Shown here: positions 26,940 to 35,244 of the stretch, piece by piece
How positions within the stretch are numbered: the stretch's first letter is position 1
Layout: each line of letters opens with the position of its first letter
Assembly: GCA_963841415.1 (NCBI GenBank)
Contig: CAWJCN010000003.1
Span: 744,001 to 808,000 of the forward strand
Direction of reading: 5' to 3'
DNA: 64,000 nt
From: DASUAS01 sp963841415
GTDB lineage: Bacteria; Actinomycetota; Acidimicrobiia; IMCC26256; DASPTH01
Notes under the pieces: generated by a model
Seen by the model: the letters and a program-made list of their open reading frames with translations, nothing else
Database searches by the model: none
What the model was told of the DNA's origin: nothing
Made by a program: the position numbers and the translations under genes

Positions 26940-27128
26940 ATGGAGATGCAGCGGAGGCGTGGCCGGATGGCCGGGACGCCGGAGCGGAATCGACGCAGAT
27001 AGATGGAGATGCAGCGGAGGCGTGGCCGGATGGCCGGGACGCCGGAGCGGAATCGACGCAGATAGATGGAGATGCAGCGGAGGCGTGGCCGGATGGCCGG
27101 GACGCCGGAGCGGAATCGACGCAGATAG
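26940..27128 (+). repeat. Element A: three tandem 63-bp repeats, each a complete mini-ORF with a hairpin
   Basis: Three identical copies (26940-27002, 27003-27065, 27066-27128) fill exactly the space between the amidohydrolase TAG and the acyl-CoA dehydrogenase ATG. Each unit starts ATGGAGATGCAG and ends TAG, so each could encode a 20-aa Arg-rich peptide starting MEMQRRRGRM, with stop and next start abutting (TAGATG). Within each unit GGCGT...ACGCC and GGCC...GGCC pair as a stem with a GGG bulge and GGAT loop (copy 1: 26956-26980). A diverged copy sits at 52886-52951. Whether the peptide or the RNA/DNA structure matters is open. Confidence 0.85.
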
Positions 27129-28274
27129 ATGGACCTGGATCTCTCGGAGGAGCACGAGGCATTTCGCCGCGTCGTCCGCGAGTTCGCGGAGCAGGAGATC
27201 GCTCCGCACGCGGAGCAGTGGGACCGCGAGCACGTGTTCCCGGTGGACGTCGTACGTGCGATGGGCGAGCTCGGCCTGTTCGGGCTGCCGTTCCCGGAGG
27301 AGTATGGCGGTTCGGGCTCCGACTTCACCACCCTCTGCGTCGCGATCGAGGAGGTCGCGCGCGTGGACTCGTCGATGGCCATCACCCTCGAGGCGGCGGT
27401 GGGGCTCGGTGCGGCGCCGATCGTCGCCTACGGGAGCGAGGAACAACGCCAGCGGTGGTTGCCCGACCTCTGCGCGGGGCGCGCGCTGGCCGGCTTCGGG
27501 CTCACCGAACCCGACGCGGGCAGCGATGCGGGAGCGAGCCGCACCCGCGCTCGCAAGGAGGGCGACGAGTGGGTCGTCGACGGCGCCAAGGCGTTCATCA
27601 CCAACTCGGGCACCCCGATCACGTCGCTCGTCACCGTGACCGCGCGCACCGGGACCGCCCGCGAGATCACCGCGATCATCGTCCCGCGTGACACGCCTGG
27701 CTTCGTCGTCGAGCCTGCGTACCGGAAGATGGGCTGGCACGCGTCGGACACGCATCCGTTGACGTTCGCCGACTGCCGCGTGCCGCTCGACCACACCCTC
27801 GGCCGCGAGGGCGACGGCTTCCGCCAGTTCCTTGCCACGCTCGACGACGGGCGCATCGCGATCGCTGCGCTCGCGGTGGGCGTCGCGCGGGCGTGTCTCG
27901 AGCAGAGCGTGCAGTACGCGGGCGAGCGCATCGCGTTCGGCTCGCCGATCGGCGCGAACCAGGGTGTGGCGTTCCGGTGCGCCGATCTGGCCGTGATGGC
28001 CGAGAACGCGCGGCTGCTCACGTACAAGGCGGCGTGGCTGAAGGACGTCGGACGGCCGTACAAGCAGGCGGCGGCGATGGCCAAGCTCTATGCCACCGAA
28101 GCCGCGGTCGACGCGACCCGTCACGCCACCCAGATCTTCGGCGGTGCCGGCTTCATGGACGAGACCCCGGTGAGCCGCTTCTACCGCGACGCCAAGATCC
28201 TCGAGGTCGGTGAGGGCACGAGCGAGATCCAGCGGCTCGTCATCGGACGCGAGTTGGGTCTGCCGGTCCGGTGA
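27129..28274 (+). CDS. Acyl-CoA dehydrogenase (homotetrameric type)
   Basis: 381 aa. Motifs in order: GLPFPEEYGGSG, FGLTEPDAGSDAG (FAD contact), a FITNSGTP strand, and the C-terminal EVGEGTSEIQRLVIGRE carrying the catalytic Glu. Starts at the ATG directly after the third element A repeat; no Shine-Dalgarno at normal distance is seen, so initiation may depend on re-initiation from the mini-ORFs. Its end overlaps meaB (GTGA). It would introduce the 2,3 double bond in a short or branched acyl-CoA. Confidence 0.95.
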   Translation: MDLDLSEEHEAFRRVVREFAEQEIAPHAEQWDREHVFPVDVVRAMGELGLFGLPFPEEYGGSGSDFTTLCVAIEEVARVDSSMAITLEAAVGLGAAPIVAYGSEEQRQRWLPDLCAGRALAGFGLTEPDAGSDAGASRTRARKEGDEWVVDGAKAFITNSGTPITSLVTVTARTGTAREITAIIVPRDTPGFVVEPAYRKMGWHASDTHPLTFADCRVPLDHTLGREGDGFRQFLATLDDGRIAIAALAVGVARACLEQSVQYAGERIAFGSPIGANQGVAFRCADLAVMAENARLLTYKAAWLKDVGRPYKQAAAMAKLYATEAAVDATRHATQIFGGAGFMDETPVSRFYRDAKILEVGEGTSEIQRLVIGRELGLPVR

Positions 28275-29247
28275 CCTCCGTCGCCCGATCGTCGGACGCC
28301 GCCATGGCGTTGGCCGAGGGCGTGCGTGGCGGTGATCGCGCGTCGATCGCCCGCATGCTCAGCCTGGTCGAAGCCGGTGATCCCGGCACCCGACCGGCGA
28401 TCGCGTCGCTCGTCACCGACGACGCGCCGGCGTACACCGTGGGTGTCACCGGTGCGCCGGGCGCGGGCAAGTCGTCGTTGACCGATCGCCTGATCGGGTA
28501 TCTGCGCGCCGCGGGCGACACGGTGTCGGTGCTCGCGGTCGATCCGTCGAGCTCGAGGACGGGGGCGCGATCCTCGGTGATCGAGTGCGCATGAGCGGCC
28601 ATGCCACCGATCCCGGCGTCTTCATCCGCTCCATGGCCACCCGAGGCCAGCTCGGCGGGCTGGCCGCCGCCGCGCCGCAGGCGATCCGAGTGCTCGTCGC
28701 CAGCGGCGTCTCGTGGATCATCGTGGAGACGGTCGGAGTCGGGCAGGCGGAGCTCGATGTCGCCGACGCGACTGATACGACGGTCGTCGTGCTCAACCCC
28801 GGATGGGGTGACGGCGTCCAGGCCAACAAGGCAGGACTGATGGAGGTCGCCGACGTCTTCGTCGTCAACAAGGCCGATCGGCCGGGCGCGGACATGGCGG
28901 CGCGGGATGTCGTCGCCATGCTCGAGCTCTCGTCGCCGGGTGACTGGCGGCCACCCATCGTCGAGACGGTGGCCACCTCGGGGAACGGCGTGGCCGAGTT
29001 GTGGGATGCCGTCGTCGCGCACCGAGAACACCTGATCGAGACCGGACAGCTCTCAGTGCGCCGTCGCGAACGACTGCGCGACGAGATCCGTGCACTGGTC
29101 AAGGCGCGGATGGTCGCGATCGCGGAGGACGCGTCGCGAGGTCCGGCTTTCGACCGGCTCGTCGAGGCGCACACGCGCGACACGTTCGATCCTCAGGCTG
29201 TCGCCGACCTCGTGGTCGACGCGCAGCTGGGAGGATGGTGCCCGTGA
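28271..29247 (+). pseudogene. meaB: MeaB/ArgK-type mutase-chaperone GTPase, split by one-base deletion
   Basis: The 5' frame (GTG 28271) has the P-loop GVTGAPGAGKSS and VLAVDPSS, then runs into a TGA at 28592-28594. The rest of the GTPase (RMSGHATDPGVFIRSMATRG, IIVETVGVGQ, FVVNKADRPG) is in another frame to 29247. Adding one G to the GGGGG run at 28561-28565 restores the usual GGAILGDRVRM join and a ~325-aa protein. MeaB protects and reloads B12 on acyl-CoA mutases, and such a mutase is encoded at 33209-35217. As read, it is non-functional; a homopolymer error is a real possibility. Confidence 0.85.
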
Positions 29248-30290
29248 GCCGCGACCACGGATTCCATCCGCTGCGGGTCGAGCGCATCGTCCGCGAGACG
29301 CACGACACGAAATCCTTCGTGTTCGCGGTGCCCGCCGAGCTCCAGGACGCGTTCGCGTACGAGGCCGGCCAGTTCTGCACCTTCCAGATCCCATTTGGCG
29401 ACGAGGAGCTCCTGCGCTGCTACTCGATGTCGAGCTCGCCCGACGTCGATCGTGACTTCACGTTGACGGTGAAGCGCGTGGCCGGGGGGCGGGTCTCCAA
29501 CTGGCTGCTCGACGAAGTGCACGAAGGTGACGAGCTCGCGCTGACGCTGCCGGCGGGGGTCTTCACCCTGCGGCCGCACGATACGACGATCGTGGCCTTC
29601 GCCGGGGGGAGCGGGATCACGCCCGTGATGTCGATCGTGAAGAGCGCGCTGGCCACCACCGATCGCCGCGTCCGACTGATGTACGCGAATCGCGACACGA
29701 ACTCGGTCATCTTCCGAGCCGAGCTCGATGCACTTGCGTCCGCGCATCCCGATCGCATCGAGGTGCGACATCACCTCGACGTCGACGACGGATTCGTGCA
29801 CTCCGACTCGGTCCGCGCCTTCGTCGGCGACGACACCGGCGCCGACTTCTACATCTGCGGGCCCGCGCCGTTCATGGACGTGATCGAGGACGCGCTCAAC
29901 ATCACCAAGGTCGTACCGGAACAGGTGTTCATCGAGCGATTCGCGTTCGCAGCCAGTGCCCGCGGCGACGACGCACCGGCAACACCGGCCGTCGAGAGCG
30001 AGGCCGAGCCCACGACGGAGGCGGTCACGATCGTGCTCGACGGCCGTGCCCACGAGGTCCGCTACCAGACAGGCGAGACCTTCCTCGAGACCGCGCGGCG
30101 CGCCGGGCTACGACCTCCGTTCTCCTGCGAGTCCGGGAGTTGCGCGACCTGCATGGCGATGCTCCAGGAGGGAACGGCGACGATGCGCGTCAACAACGCG
30201 CTCACGCCCGACGAGATCGAAGAGGGTTGGGTGCTCACTTGCCAGGGCTTTCCTGCGTCGCCCGTCGTGACCGTGGTGTACGAGTCGTGA
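29244..30290 (+). CDS. KshB/PaaE-like oxygenase reductase (FAD, NAD, C-terminal 2Fe-2S)
   Basis: 348 aa. FAD-binding RCYSMSSSP, NAD-binding FAGGSGITPVMS, a YICGPAPFMD block, then a plant-type ferredoxin domain at the C-terminus with the cluster ligands in CESGSCATC and a final Cys in LTCQGF. This order is that of KshB and PaaE reductases, which feed electrons to Rieske or diiron oxygenases. GTG 29244 overlaps the meaB stop (GTGA) and has GGGAGG nine bases upstream; ATG 29235 is too close to that site. It is the likely electron donor for the two Rieske enzymes. Confidence 0.9.
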   Translation: MSRDHGFHPLRVERIVRETHDTKSFVFAVPAELQDAFAYEAGQFCTFQIPFGDEELLRCYSMSSSPDVDRDFTLTVKRVAGGRVSNWLLDEVHEGDELALTLPAGVFTLRPHDTTIVAFAGGSGITPVMSIVKSALATTDRRVRLMYANRDTNSVIFRAELDALASAHPDRIEVRHHLDVDDGFVHSDSVRAFVGDDTGADFYICGPAPFMDVIEDALNITKVVPEQVFIERFAFAASARGDDAPATPAVESEAEPTTEAVTIVLDGRAHEVRYQTGETFLETARRAGLRPPFSCESGSCATCMAMLQEGTATMRVNNALTPDEIEEGWVLTCQGFPASPVVTVVYES

Positions 30291-30348
30291 GGTCGCCGGG
30301 CCGAGCCGTCCGCGTCGGTAACCTCGTCCGGGAACGGGAGATGGTGCT

Positions 30349-31074
30349 GTGATCGAAGACGCCGACGTGCCGTCGCGAGGCACCGTGAACCACCCCAGCC
30401 TCAAAGATGCGGCCGCCGCGTATCTGCGTCAGCAGATCCTCACCGGCAAGCTGACGCCGGGTACCAAGATCGACCAGGAAGAGGTGAGCGAGGCGCTCGG
30501 CATGAGCCGGCTCCCGGTGCGAGAGGCGCTCATCGAGCTGGCCAACGAGAGCCTCGTCGACGCGGTGCCGCGGCGTGGCGCGTTCGTGGCCCGGCTCGAA
30601 CGGGCCGACATCGTCGACCACTACCGCATCTTCGGCCTCATCGCCGGGCTCGCCGCGAGCCGTGCTGCCACTTCCCTCACCGACGAGCAGCTCGTCGAGC
30701 TGCGCAAGATCCACGAGTCGTTCGAAACCGCGACGGATCCCGAGGCACAGGCGCACTGGAACCACGAGTTCCACCGGCTCATCAATCGCGCGGGCGGCTC
30801 GCGCCGGTTGGTGTCGGTGCTCGCGCTGCTGTCGCGCAGCCTGCCGGTGCGCTACTTCGAGTTCGCGCCCAACTGGGCCGAGTCGTCGGCCCGGCACCAC
30901 GCTCGCATCCTCACCGCGCTCGAAGAGCGCGACGCCCACGAGGCACAGCGGATCATGGAGCACCACGTGGCCGAGAGCGGCGACCTCGCGGTGGGGATCC
31001 TCCAGGAGATGGGGTACTGGGAGCGCGCCGACGAGGATCTGGAAGCTCAGGGGAGTGAGCCCGGGGCGGCGTGA
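30349..31074 (+). CDS. GntR family regulator (FCD domain)
   Basis: 241 aa. N-terminal winged helix: AAAYLRQQILTGKLTPGTKI, VSEALGMSRLPVREALIEL. C-terminal FCD helical domain with HWNHEFHRLI and HHARILTALEERD, the His/Asp pattern that binds metal and small acids. Starts at GTG 30349 after GGGAGA. A small palindrome GGTAACC (30317-30323) lies just upstream. It precedes a CoA transferase and probably regulates this section in response to a carboxylic acid. Confidence 0.9.
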   Translation: MIEDADVPSRGTVNHPSLKDAAAAYLRQQILTGKLTPGTKIDQEEVSEALGMSRLPVREALIELANESLVDAVPRRGAFVARLERADIVDHYRIFGLIAGLAASRAATSLTDEQLVELRKIHESFETATDPEAQAHWNHEFHRLINRAGGSRRLVSVLALLSRSLPVRYFEFAPNWAESSARHHARILTALEERDAHEAQRIMEHHVAESGDLAVGILQEMGYWERADEDLEAQGSEPGAA

Positions 31075-31077
31075 CCG

Positions 31078-32259
31078 ATGGCCCCGCTCGACGGCATCCG
31101 GGTACTCGAGCTCTGCCACTTCCTCGCCGGGCCCTACGCGGGGCTCGTGCTCGCCGATCTCGGTGCGGACGTGCTGAAGATCGAGGACCCTGGGCATCCC
31201 GATGACGCGCGCTCGATGGGCCCGCACTTCCTCGGCGACCAGTCGCTGTACTTCCTCGCCCTCAACAGTGGGAAGCGGTCGATCGGCGTGCAGCTCCCGA
31301 GCGACGAGGGACGCGCCGTCGTCCACGATCTCGTGCGCCACGCCGACGTCGTCATCGACAACTACCGACCGGGGGTGCTCGCGAAGCTCGGGCTCGCCCA
31401 CGCCGACCTCCACGACGTGAACCCGCAGATCGTGACGTGTTCGCTCACCGGCTACGGCGAGACCGGACCGGACACCGGGCGAGCCGGATACGACTACACG
31501 ATCCAGGCGTTGGCGGGGGTCATGAGCCTGGCGGGTGAGCCCGAGGGCCCTCCCACGAAGGCGGGCATCTCATACGTCGACCACAGCGGCGGGATCACCG
31601 CCGCGCTCGGCGTGTGTGCCGCGCTCGTGGAGCGGTCGCGCACGGGCGTCGGTACGCACGTCGACCTCGCGCTCTTCGACGTCCAGATCTCCATGCTGAC
31701 CTATCTGGCGTCATGGCAACGCAATCGCGACGCCCAGTTCGCGCGCACCGCCAATTCGGCTCATCCGTCACTGGTGCCCGCGCAGAACTTCAGAACCGCC
31801 GACGGTCACCTCGCGTTGTTCGTCGGCAACGACGGCATGTGGCAGCGGTTCGCGCAGGCGATCGCCGATCCCGTGCTCGCCGACGCGCGCTTCGCGACGA
31901 GGGAAGGCCGGCTCGCGCACCGCGACGAGGTGATCGCTCGGGTGCAGGACGTGTTGATGACCGACACGAGCCGAGGTTGGGAGGAACGTCTGGGTGCGAT
32001 GGGTGTCGCGTGCGGTGCAGTCAATGACGTCGGTGGCGCGCTGAGCGAGGCGCAGACGCGCGCTCGCGGTCTCGTGGTCGAGAACCAACACCCCGCGTAC
32101 GGTCGCTACGAACACGTGCGCGGCCCGATCCCGACGCAAGCGCGCGATGAGGTCAGCCCCGCGCCACTCCTGGGCGAGCACACCGACGAGGCACTCGCCG
32201 CGCTCGGGTACTCCGCCGAGCGCATCGCCGAGCTCCGCGCCGCCGGCGCCATCTCCTGA
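31078..32259 (+). CDS. CaiB/BaiF (family III) CoA transferase
   Basis: 393 aa. Typical start IRVLELCHFLAGPYAGLVLADLGADVLKIED, followed by NSGKRSIGVQL, VVIDNYRPGVLAKLGL and the ALFDVQ segment that holds the catalytic Asp. These enzymes move CoA between carboxylic acids in the cytoplasm; steroid- and bile-acid-type relatives are known. It starts 4 bases after the GntR stop. Confidence 0.92.
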   Translation: MAPLDGIRVLELCHFLAGPYAGLVLADLGADVLKIEDPGHPDDARSMGPHFLGDQSLYFLALNSGKRSIGVQLPSDEGRAVVHDLVRHADVVIDNYRPGVLAKLGLAHADLHDVNPQIVTCSLTGYGETGPDTGRAGYDYTIQALAGVMSLAGEPEGPPTKAGISYVDHSGGITAALGVCAALVERSRTGVGTHVDLALFDVQISMLTYLASWQRNRDAQFARTANSAHPSLVPAQNFRTADGHLALFVGNDGMWQRFAQAIADPVLADARFATREGRLAHRDEVIARVQDVLMTDTSRGWEERLGAMGVACGAVNDVGGALSEAQTRARGLVVENQHPAYGRYEHVRGPIPTQARDEVSPAPLLGEHTDEALAALGYSAERIAELRAAGAIS

Positions 32260-32283
32260 CCGCGCCTCCGCCCGATCGTTCAT

Positions 32284-32320
32284 GCGTCGAAGTTGCGGAA
32301 CAGTTCCGCTACTTCGACGC
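32284..32320. terminator. Strong bidirectional hairpin between convergent genes
   Basis: GCGTCGAAGT and ACTTCGACGC pair as 10 bp, then after one T-T mismatch GCGGAAC pairs with GTTCCGC around a tiny loop. It lies between the CoA transferase (ends 32259) and the enoyl-CoA hydratase (ends 32309), overlapping the hydratase stop codon. There is no long T-run on either side. Confidence 0.7.
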
Positions 32321-33109
32321 CGGTTCGTCGGGGTGGCGGGCGGCGCGGCGACGTTGGTCGGCTTCCTCGACCATGCGCCAGTGGTCGTCGGCGATCCAGG
32401 TGCGGGCGAACGCGGCGACCGCGCCGTCGGCCAGCTCGGGATGCACGGTCGGGTGCGCGGCCGCGTGCGCGGCCTTGATACCCACCAGGGCATCACGGGG
32501 CGCGCGGGCGATCTGGGCGGCGACCGTGCGCCAGTGCTCGTCGAACCCGGACCGCGGCACGACCTCTTCGAAGAGACCCAGCGCGAATGCATCGTCGGCG
32601 TGCAGCACCCGGCCGGTGCTCATGAGCAACAGCGCGCGGCCGCGTCCCACGAGGCCGCCGAGCCGCTCGATGCCACCCCAGGCGGGCATGATCCCGAGCG
32701 CGACCTGGTTGAACGCGCACTTCACGTCGTCGGCGGCGATGCGCACGTCGCACGCGACCGCGACCTCGGCGCCGCCGCCGTAGGCGTCGCCGTTGACCGC
32801 GGCGAGCACGGGGATGGGAAGGCTCGCGATGCGGTCGAGGACGTTCCGCATGGTCGTGGCCATGGCGGTGGCGTCCGCCTCGGTGCGGATCGCGGCCAGC
32901 TCCTTGAGGTCGCCCCCGGCGACGAAGACCCGGTCGCCCGCACCCGTGATCACGAGGACGTGGGCCTCCGAGGCCGCCACCTCGTCGAGCGCCTCGTCCA
33001 GTTCCCGCATGGTCGCCCGGGCGATGGCGTTCCGTGCCTCGGGCCGGTCGATGGTGAGCATGGCGATGGCTGCGTCGTGCTCGAGGCGGACACCGGAAGG
33101 GGTGGACAT
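32309..33109 (-). CDS. Enoyl-CoA hydratase/isomerase (crotonase) family protein
   Basis: 266 aa crotonase. Oxyanion-hole region FVAGGDLKELA and VNGDAYGGGAEVAVACDVRIAA, and catalytic-loop equivalent NQVALGIMPAWGG. It lacks the classical second Glu pair of ECH1 in an obvious position, so the exact reaction (hydration, isomerisation) is open. It diverges from the acyl-CoA mutase genes across a 99-base AT-containing promoter region; no Shine-Dalgarno precedes ATG 33109, suggesting a leaderless mRNA. Confidence 0.88.
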   Translation of the reverse strand: MSTPSGVRLEHDAAIAMLTIDRPEARNAIARATMRELDEALDEVAASEAHVLVITGAGDRVFVAGGDLKELAAIRTEADATAMATTMRNVLDRIASLPIPVLAAVNGDAYGGGAEVAVACDVRIAADDVKCAFNQVALGIMPAWGGIERLGGLVGRGRALLLMSTGRVLHADDAFALGLFEEVVPRSGFDEHWRTVAAQIARAPRDALVGIKAAHAAAHPTVHPELADGAVAAFARTWIADDHWRMVEEADQRRRAARHPDEPASK

Positions 33110-33114
33110 CGCCC

Positions 33115-33139
33115 GAAAATATCAAATCGCTCTGTCAAC
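33115..33139 (-). promoter_or_regulatory. Promoter/operator block with TTGACAGAGCGA
   Basis: On the minus strand TTGACAGAGCGA (33138-33127) is followed by TTTGATATTTTC just before the hydratase ATG. An 11/12 match, TTGACAGGGCGA, occurs at 61660-61649 in another divergent intergenic region. The distance to the AT-rich part is too short for a standard -35/-10 pair, so a shared regulator site is as likely as a -35. Confidence 0.4.
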
Positions 33140-33190
33140 GGCTCCGTGGGCCGTTGCCATCACGGCTCGACTGGTGCCGCGCGCGGCCTC

Positions 33191-33206
33191 TGAATATACG
33201 ATATCT
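33191..33206 (+). promoter_or_regulatory. AT-rich island (ATACGATAT) at start of acyl-CoA mutase gene
   Basis: TGAATATACGATATCT ends two bases before the mutase GTG (33209), with no Shine-Dalgarno. The 9-mer ATACGATAT is repeated at 48418-48426 before the P450 gene. A -10 element this close to the start codon would give a leaderless transcript. Confidence 0.45.
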
Positions 33207-33208
33207 CC

Positions 33209-34807
33209 GTGTCGGACGACGGGGGGGAGCTCACGACCGAGGCCGGTCTCCCGGTCGCGCGCGTGTACGGGCCCGACGACGTGCGCGCCGATGCGAGTGA
33301 GCGGATCGGCGACCCCGGCGAGTTCCCCTTCACGCGCGGGATCCACCCCGGCGGGTACCGCGACCGGCTCTGGACCTTCCGGCAGTACTCCGGCTTCGGG
33401 ACCGCGGAGTGGTCCAACGAGCGCTACCGACTCCTGCTCGAGCAAGGCGGAACGGGATTGTCGGTGGCCGCCGACCTCCCCACCCAGATCGGCTACGACT
33501 CCGACGATCCCGATGTGGAGGAGGAGGTGGGGCGCGTCGGCGTGGCGCTCGACTCGCTGGCCGACGCGGAGATCCTCTTCCGAGACATCCCGCTCGATCG
33601 CATCTCCACGTCGTGGACCGTCAACGGGACGGCCGCGATCATGCTCGCGTTCTACGTTGCCGTCGGGGGCAAACAGGGAGTGTCGCGGGCACAGCTGCGC
33701 GGCACCGTGCAGAACGACATCCTGAAGGAGTACGTGTCGCGGGGGACGTGGATCTGGCCGCCCACGCCGTCGATCCGCCTGATCGCCGACTCGATCGAGT
33801 TCTGCGCCGAAGAGGTGCCACGGTACAACGCAGTGTCGGTCGCGGGCGCGCACTTCCGCGACGCGGGCGCCAACGCGGCGCAGGAGATGGCGTTCACGCT
33901 GCAGGACGGCGTCACCTACTGCGACGAGATCGTGCGGCGCGGCCGCATGAGCATCGACCAGTTCGCGCCGCAGATCTCGTTCTTCTTCTACACCCACAAC
34001 GACTTCTTCGAAGAGGTGGCCAAGTACCGGGCCGGCCGGCGCCGGTGGGCGCACATCGTGCGCGAGCGCTACGGCGCGCACGAGGAGAAGTCGTGCATGT
34101 TCCGCACCGGCGTGGTGTGCGGCGGGTGGACGCTCCAGGCGCAACAGCCGCACAACAACATCGTCCGCGTCGCGTACCAGGCCATGGCTGCGGTGCTCGG
34201 GGGCGTGCAGTCGATGTTCACCGCGGCGTGGGACGAAGCGTTCTCGCTCCCGACGGAGGAGAGCACGACGCTGGCGTTGCGTACCCAGCAGATCCTGGCC
34301 CACGAGACGGGCGTCACGCGGACGGTCGATCCCCTCGGGGGCTCCTACTTCGTCGAGTCGCTGACCGACGCGATGGACGACGAGATCGTCGGGATCATGG
34401 AGGATCTCGAAGCGCGCGGCGGCATGGTGCAGTGCATCGAAGACGGATACGTGCAGCGGCTCATCGCCGACGAGGCGGCCGCCGTGCAACGGAAGATCGA
34501 CACCGGCGATCGGGTCGTGGTGGGGGTCAACCGCTACGCGGCCGACGAGCCCGCACCCGAACTGGTGCCCCCCGAGATGGACGAGGCGGCCCGCAAGGTG
34601 CAGCTGGATCGGTTGGCCGAGGTCCGTCGCACGCGCAACACGAACGCGGCCCTCGCATCGCTGCGGCAGTTGCGCGAGGCTGCCGCCGGGGACGCCAACC
34701 TCATGCCGCGGCTGATCGAGTGCGTCGAGGAGTACTGCACGGTGGGAGAGATCACATCGCAGCTCAAGGACGTGTGGGGCGAGTACGACCAGCCCGCGGT
34801 GTTCTGA
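33209..34807 (+). CDS. B12-dependent acyl-CoA mutase, large (substrate-binding) subunit
   Basis: 532 aa, methylmalonyl-CoA mutase superfamily TIM barrel. Characteristic blocks: TFRQYSGFGTAEWSN, LSVAADLPTQIGYDSD, TVNGTAAIMLAFY, GTVQNDILKEYV, and QPHNNIVRVAYQAMAAVLGG. At ~530 residues and without its own B12 domain it is of the split type (MeaA-like, isobutyryl- or 2-hydroxyisobutyryl-CoA mutase), pairing with the next gene. Which isomer pair it acts on cannot be fixed by eye. It starts at GTG 33209, probably leaderless. Confidence 0.88.
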   Translation: MSDDGGELTTEAGLPVARVYGPDDVRADASERIGDPGEFPFTRGIHPGGYRDRLWTFRQYSGFGTAEWSNERYRLLLEQGGTGLSVAADLPTQIGYDSDDPDVEEEVGRVGVALDSLADAEILFRDIPLDRISTSWTVNGTAAIMLAFYVAVGGKQGVSRAQLRGTVQNDILKEYVSRGTWIWPPTPSIRLIADSIEFCAEEVPRYNAVSVAGAHFRDAGANAAQEMAFTLQDGVTYCDEIVRRGRMSIDQFAPQISFFFYTHNDFFEEVAKYRAGRRRWAHIVRERYGAHEEKSCMFRTGVVCGGWTLQAQQPHNNIVRVAYQAMAAVLGGVQSMFTAAWDEAFSLPTEESTTLALRTQQILAHETGVTRTVDPLGGSYFVESLTDAMDDEIVGIMEDLEARGGMVQCIEDGYVQRLIADEAAAVQRKIDTGDRVVVGVNRYAADEPAPELVPPEMDEAARKVQLDRLAEVRRTRNTNAALASLRQLREAAAGDANLMPRLIECVEEYCTVGEITSQLKDVWGEYDQPAVF

Positions 34808-34812
34808 TCGTG

Positions 34813-35217
34813 ATGTCGCACGGACCGGCACGGGTGCTGGTCGCGAAGCCCGGCCTCGACGGGCACGACCGCGGCGCCAAGCTTGTTGCCCGCGCACTGC
34901 GCGACGCCGGCTTCGAGGTGATCTACACAGGCATCCGGCAGCGTCCGGACGCGATCGCGTCGATCGCCATGCAGGAGGACGTCGACCTGGTGGGGCTGTC
35001 CATCCTCTCCGGCGCGCACGTCGGCCTCACGCGCAAGACCATCGACGCGATGCGCGCCCTCGGTGTCGGCGACATCAAGGTCGTCGTCGGCGGAGCGGTG
35101 CCGCAGGCCGACGTGCCCGCCCTGCTCGACCTCGGTGCGGCGGCTGTCTTTCCCACCGGGACTTCCATCGAGACCTTGGTCGACGAGGTCCGTAAGCTCA
35201 CCCGCGCCGTCGTCTGA
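34813..35217 (+). CDS. Acyl-CoA mutase small (B12-binding) subunit
   Basis: 134 aa cobalamin-binding domain. DxHxxG base-off motif in GLDGHDRGAK, SxL in LVGLSILSG and GG in VVVGGAVPQAD. Complements the large subunit just upstream; together they make a functional mutase. ATG 34813 follows the large-subunit stop by 5 bases; GTG 34810 is equally possible. MeaB (28271) would be its repair partner. Confidence 0.92.
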   Translation: MSHGPARVLVAKPGLDGHDRGAKLVARALRDAGFEVIYTGIRQRPDAIASIAMQEDVDLVGLSILSGAHVGLTRKTIDAMRALGVGDIKVVVGGAVPQADVPALLDLGAAAVFPTGTSIETLVDEVRKLTRAVV

Positions 35218-35244
35218 CGGCTCGAATCACTGCAGGAGCTGACG

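Noticed and set aside
26940..27128. CRISPR array
   Set aside because: Three 63-bp units are directly adjacent with no spacers and no cas genes nearby.
26940..27128. Insertion sequence or transposon end
   Set aside because: No transposase, no terminal inverted repeats or target duplications; the boundaries coincide with start and stop codons.
25455..28124. Very long minus-strand open frame (about 890 codons) over amidohydrolase, repeats and acyl-CoA dehydrogenase
   Set aside because: It is a G+C-bias shadow: His/Arg/Asp-rich, no domain, and fully covered by three well-supported plus-strand genes. Its threefold internal repeat is just the element A DNA repeat.
33122..34897. Long minus-strand open frame opposite the acyl-CoA mutase
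   Set aside because: No recognisable protein features; mirrors codon bias of the mutase gene.
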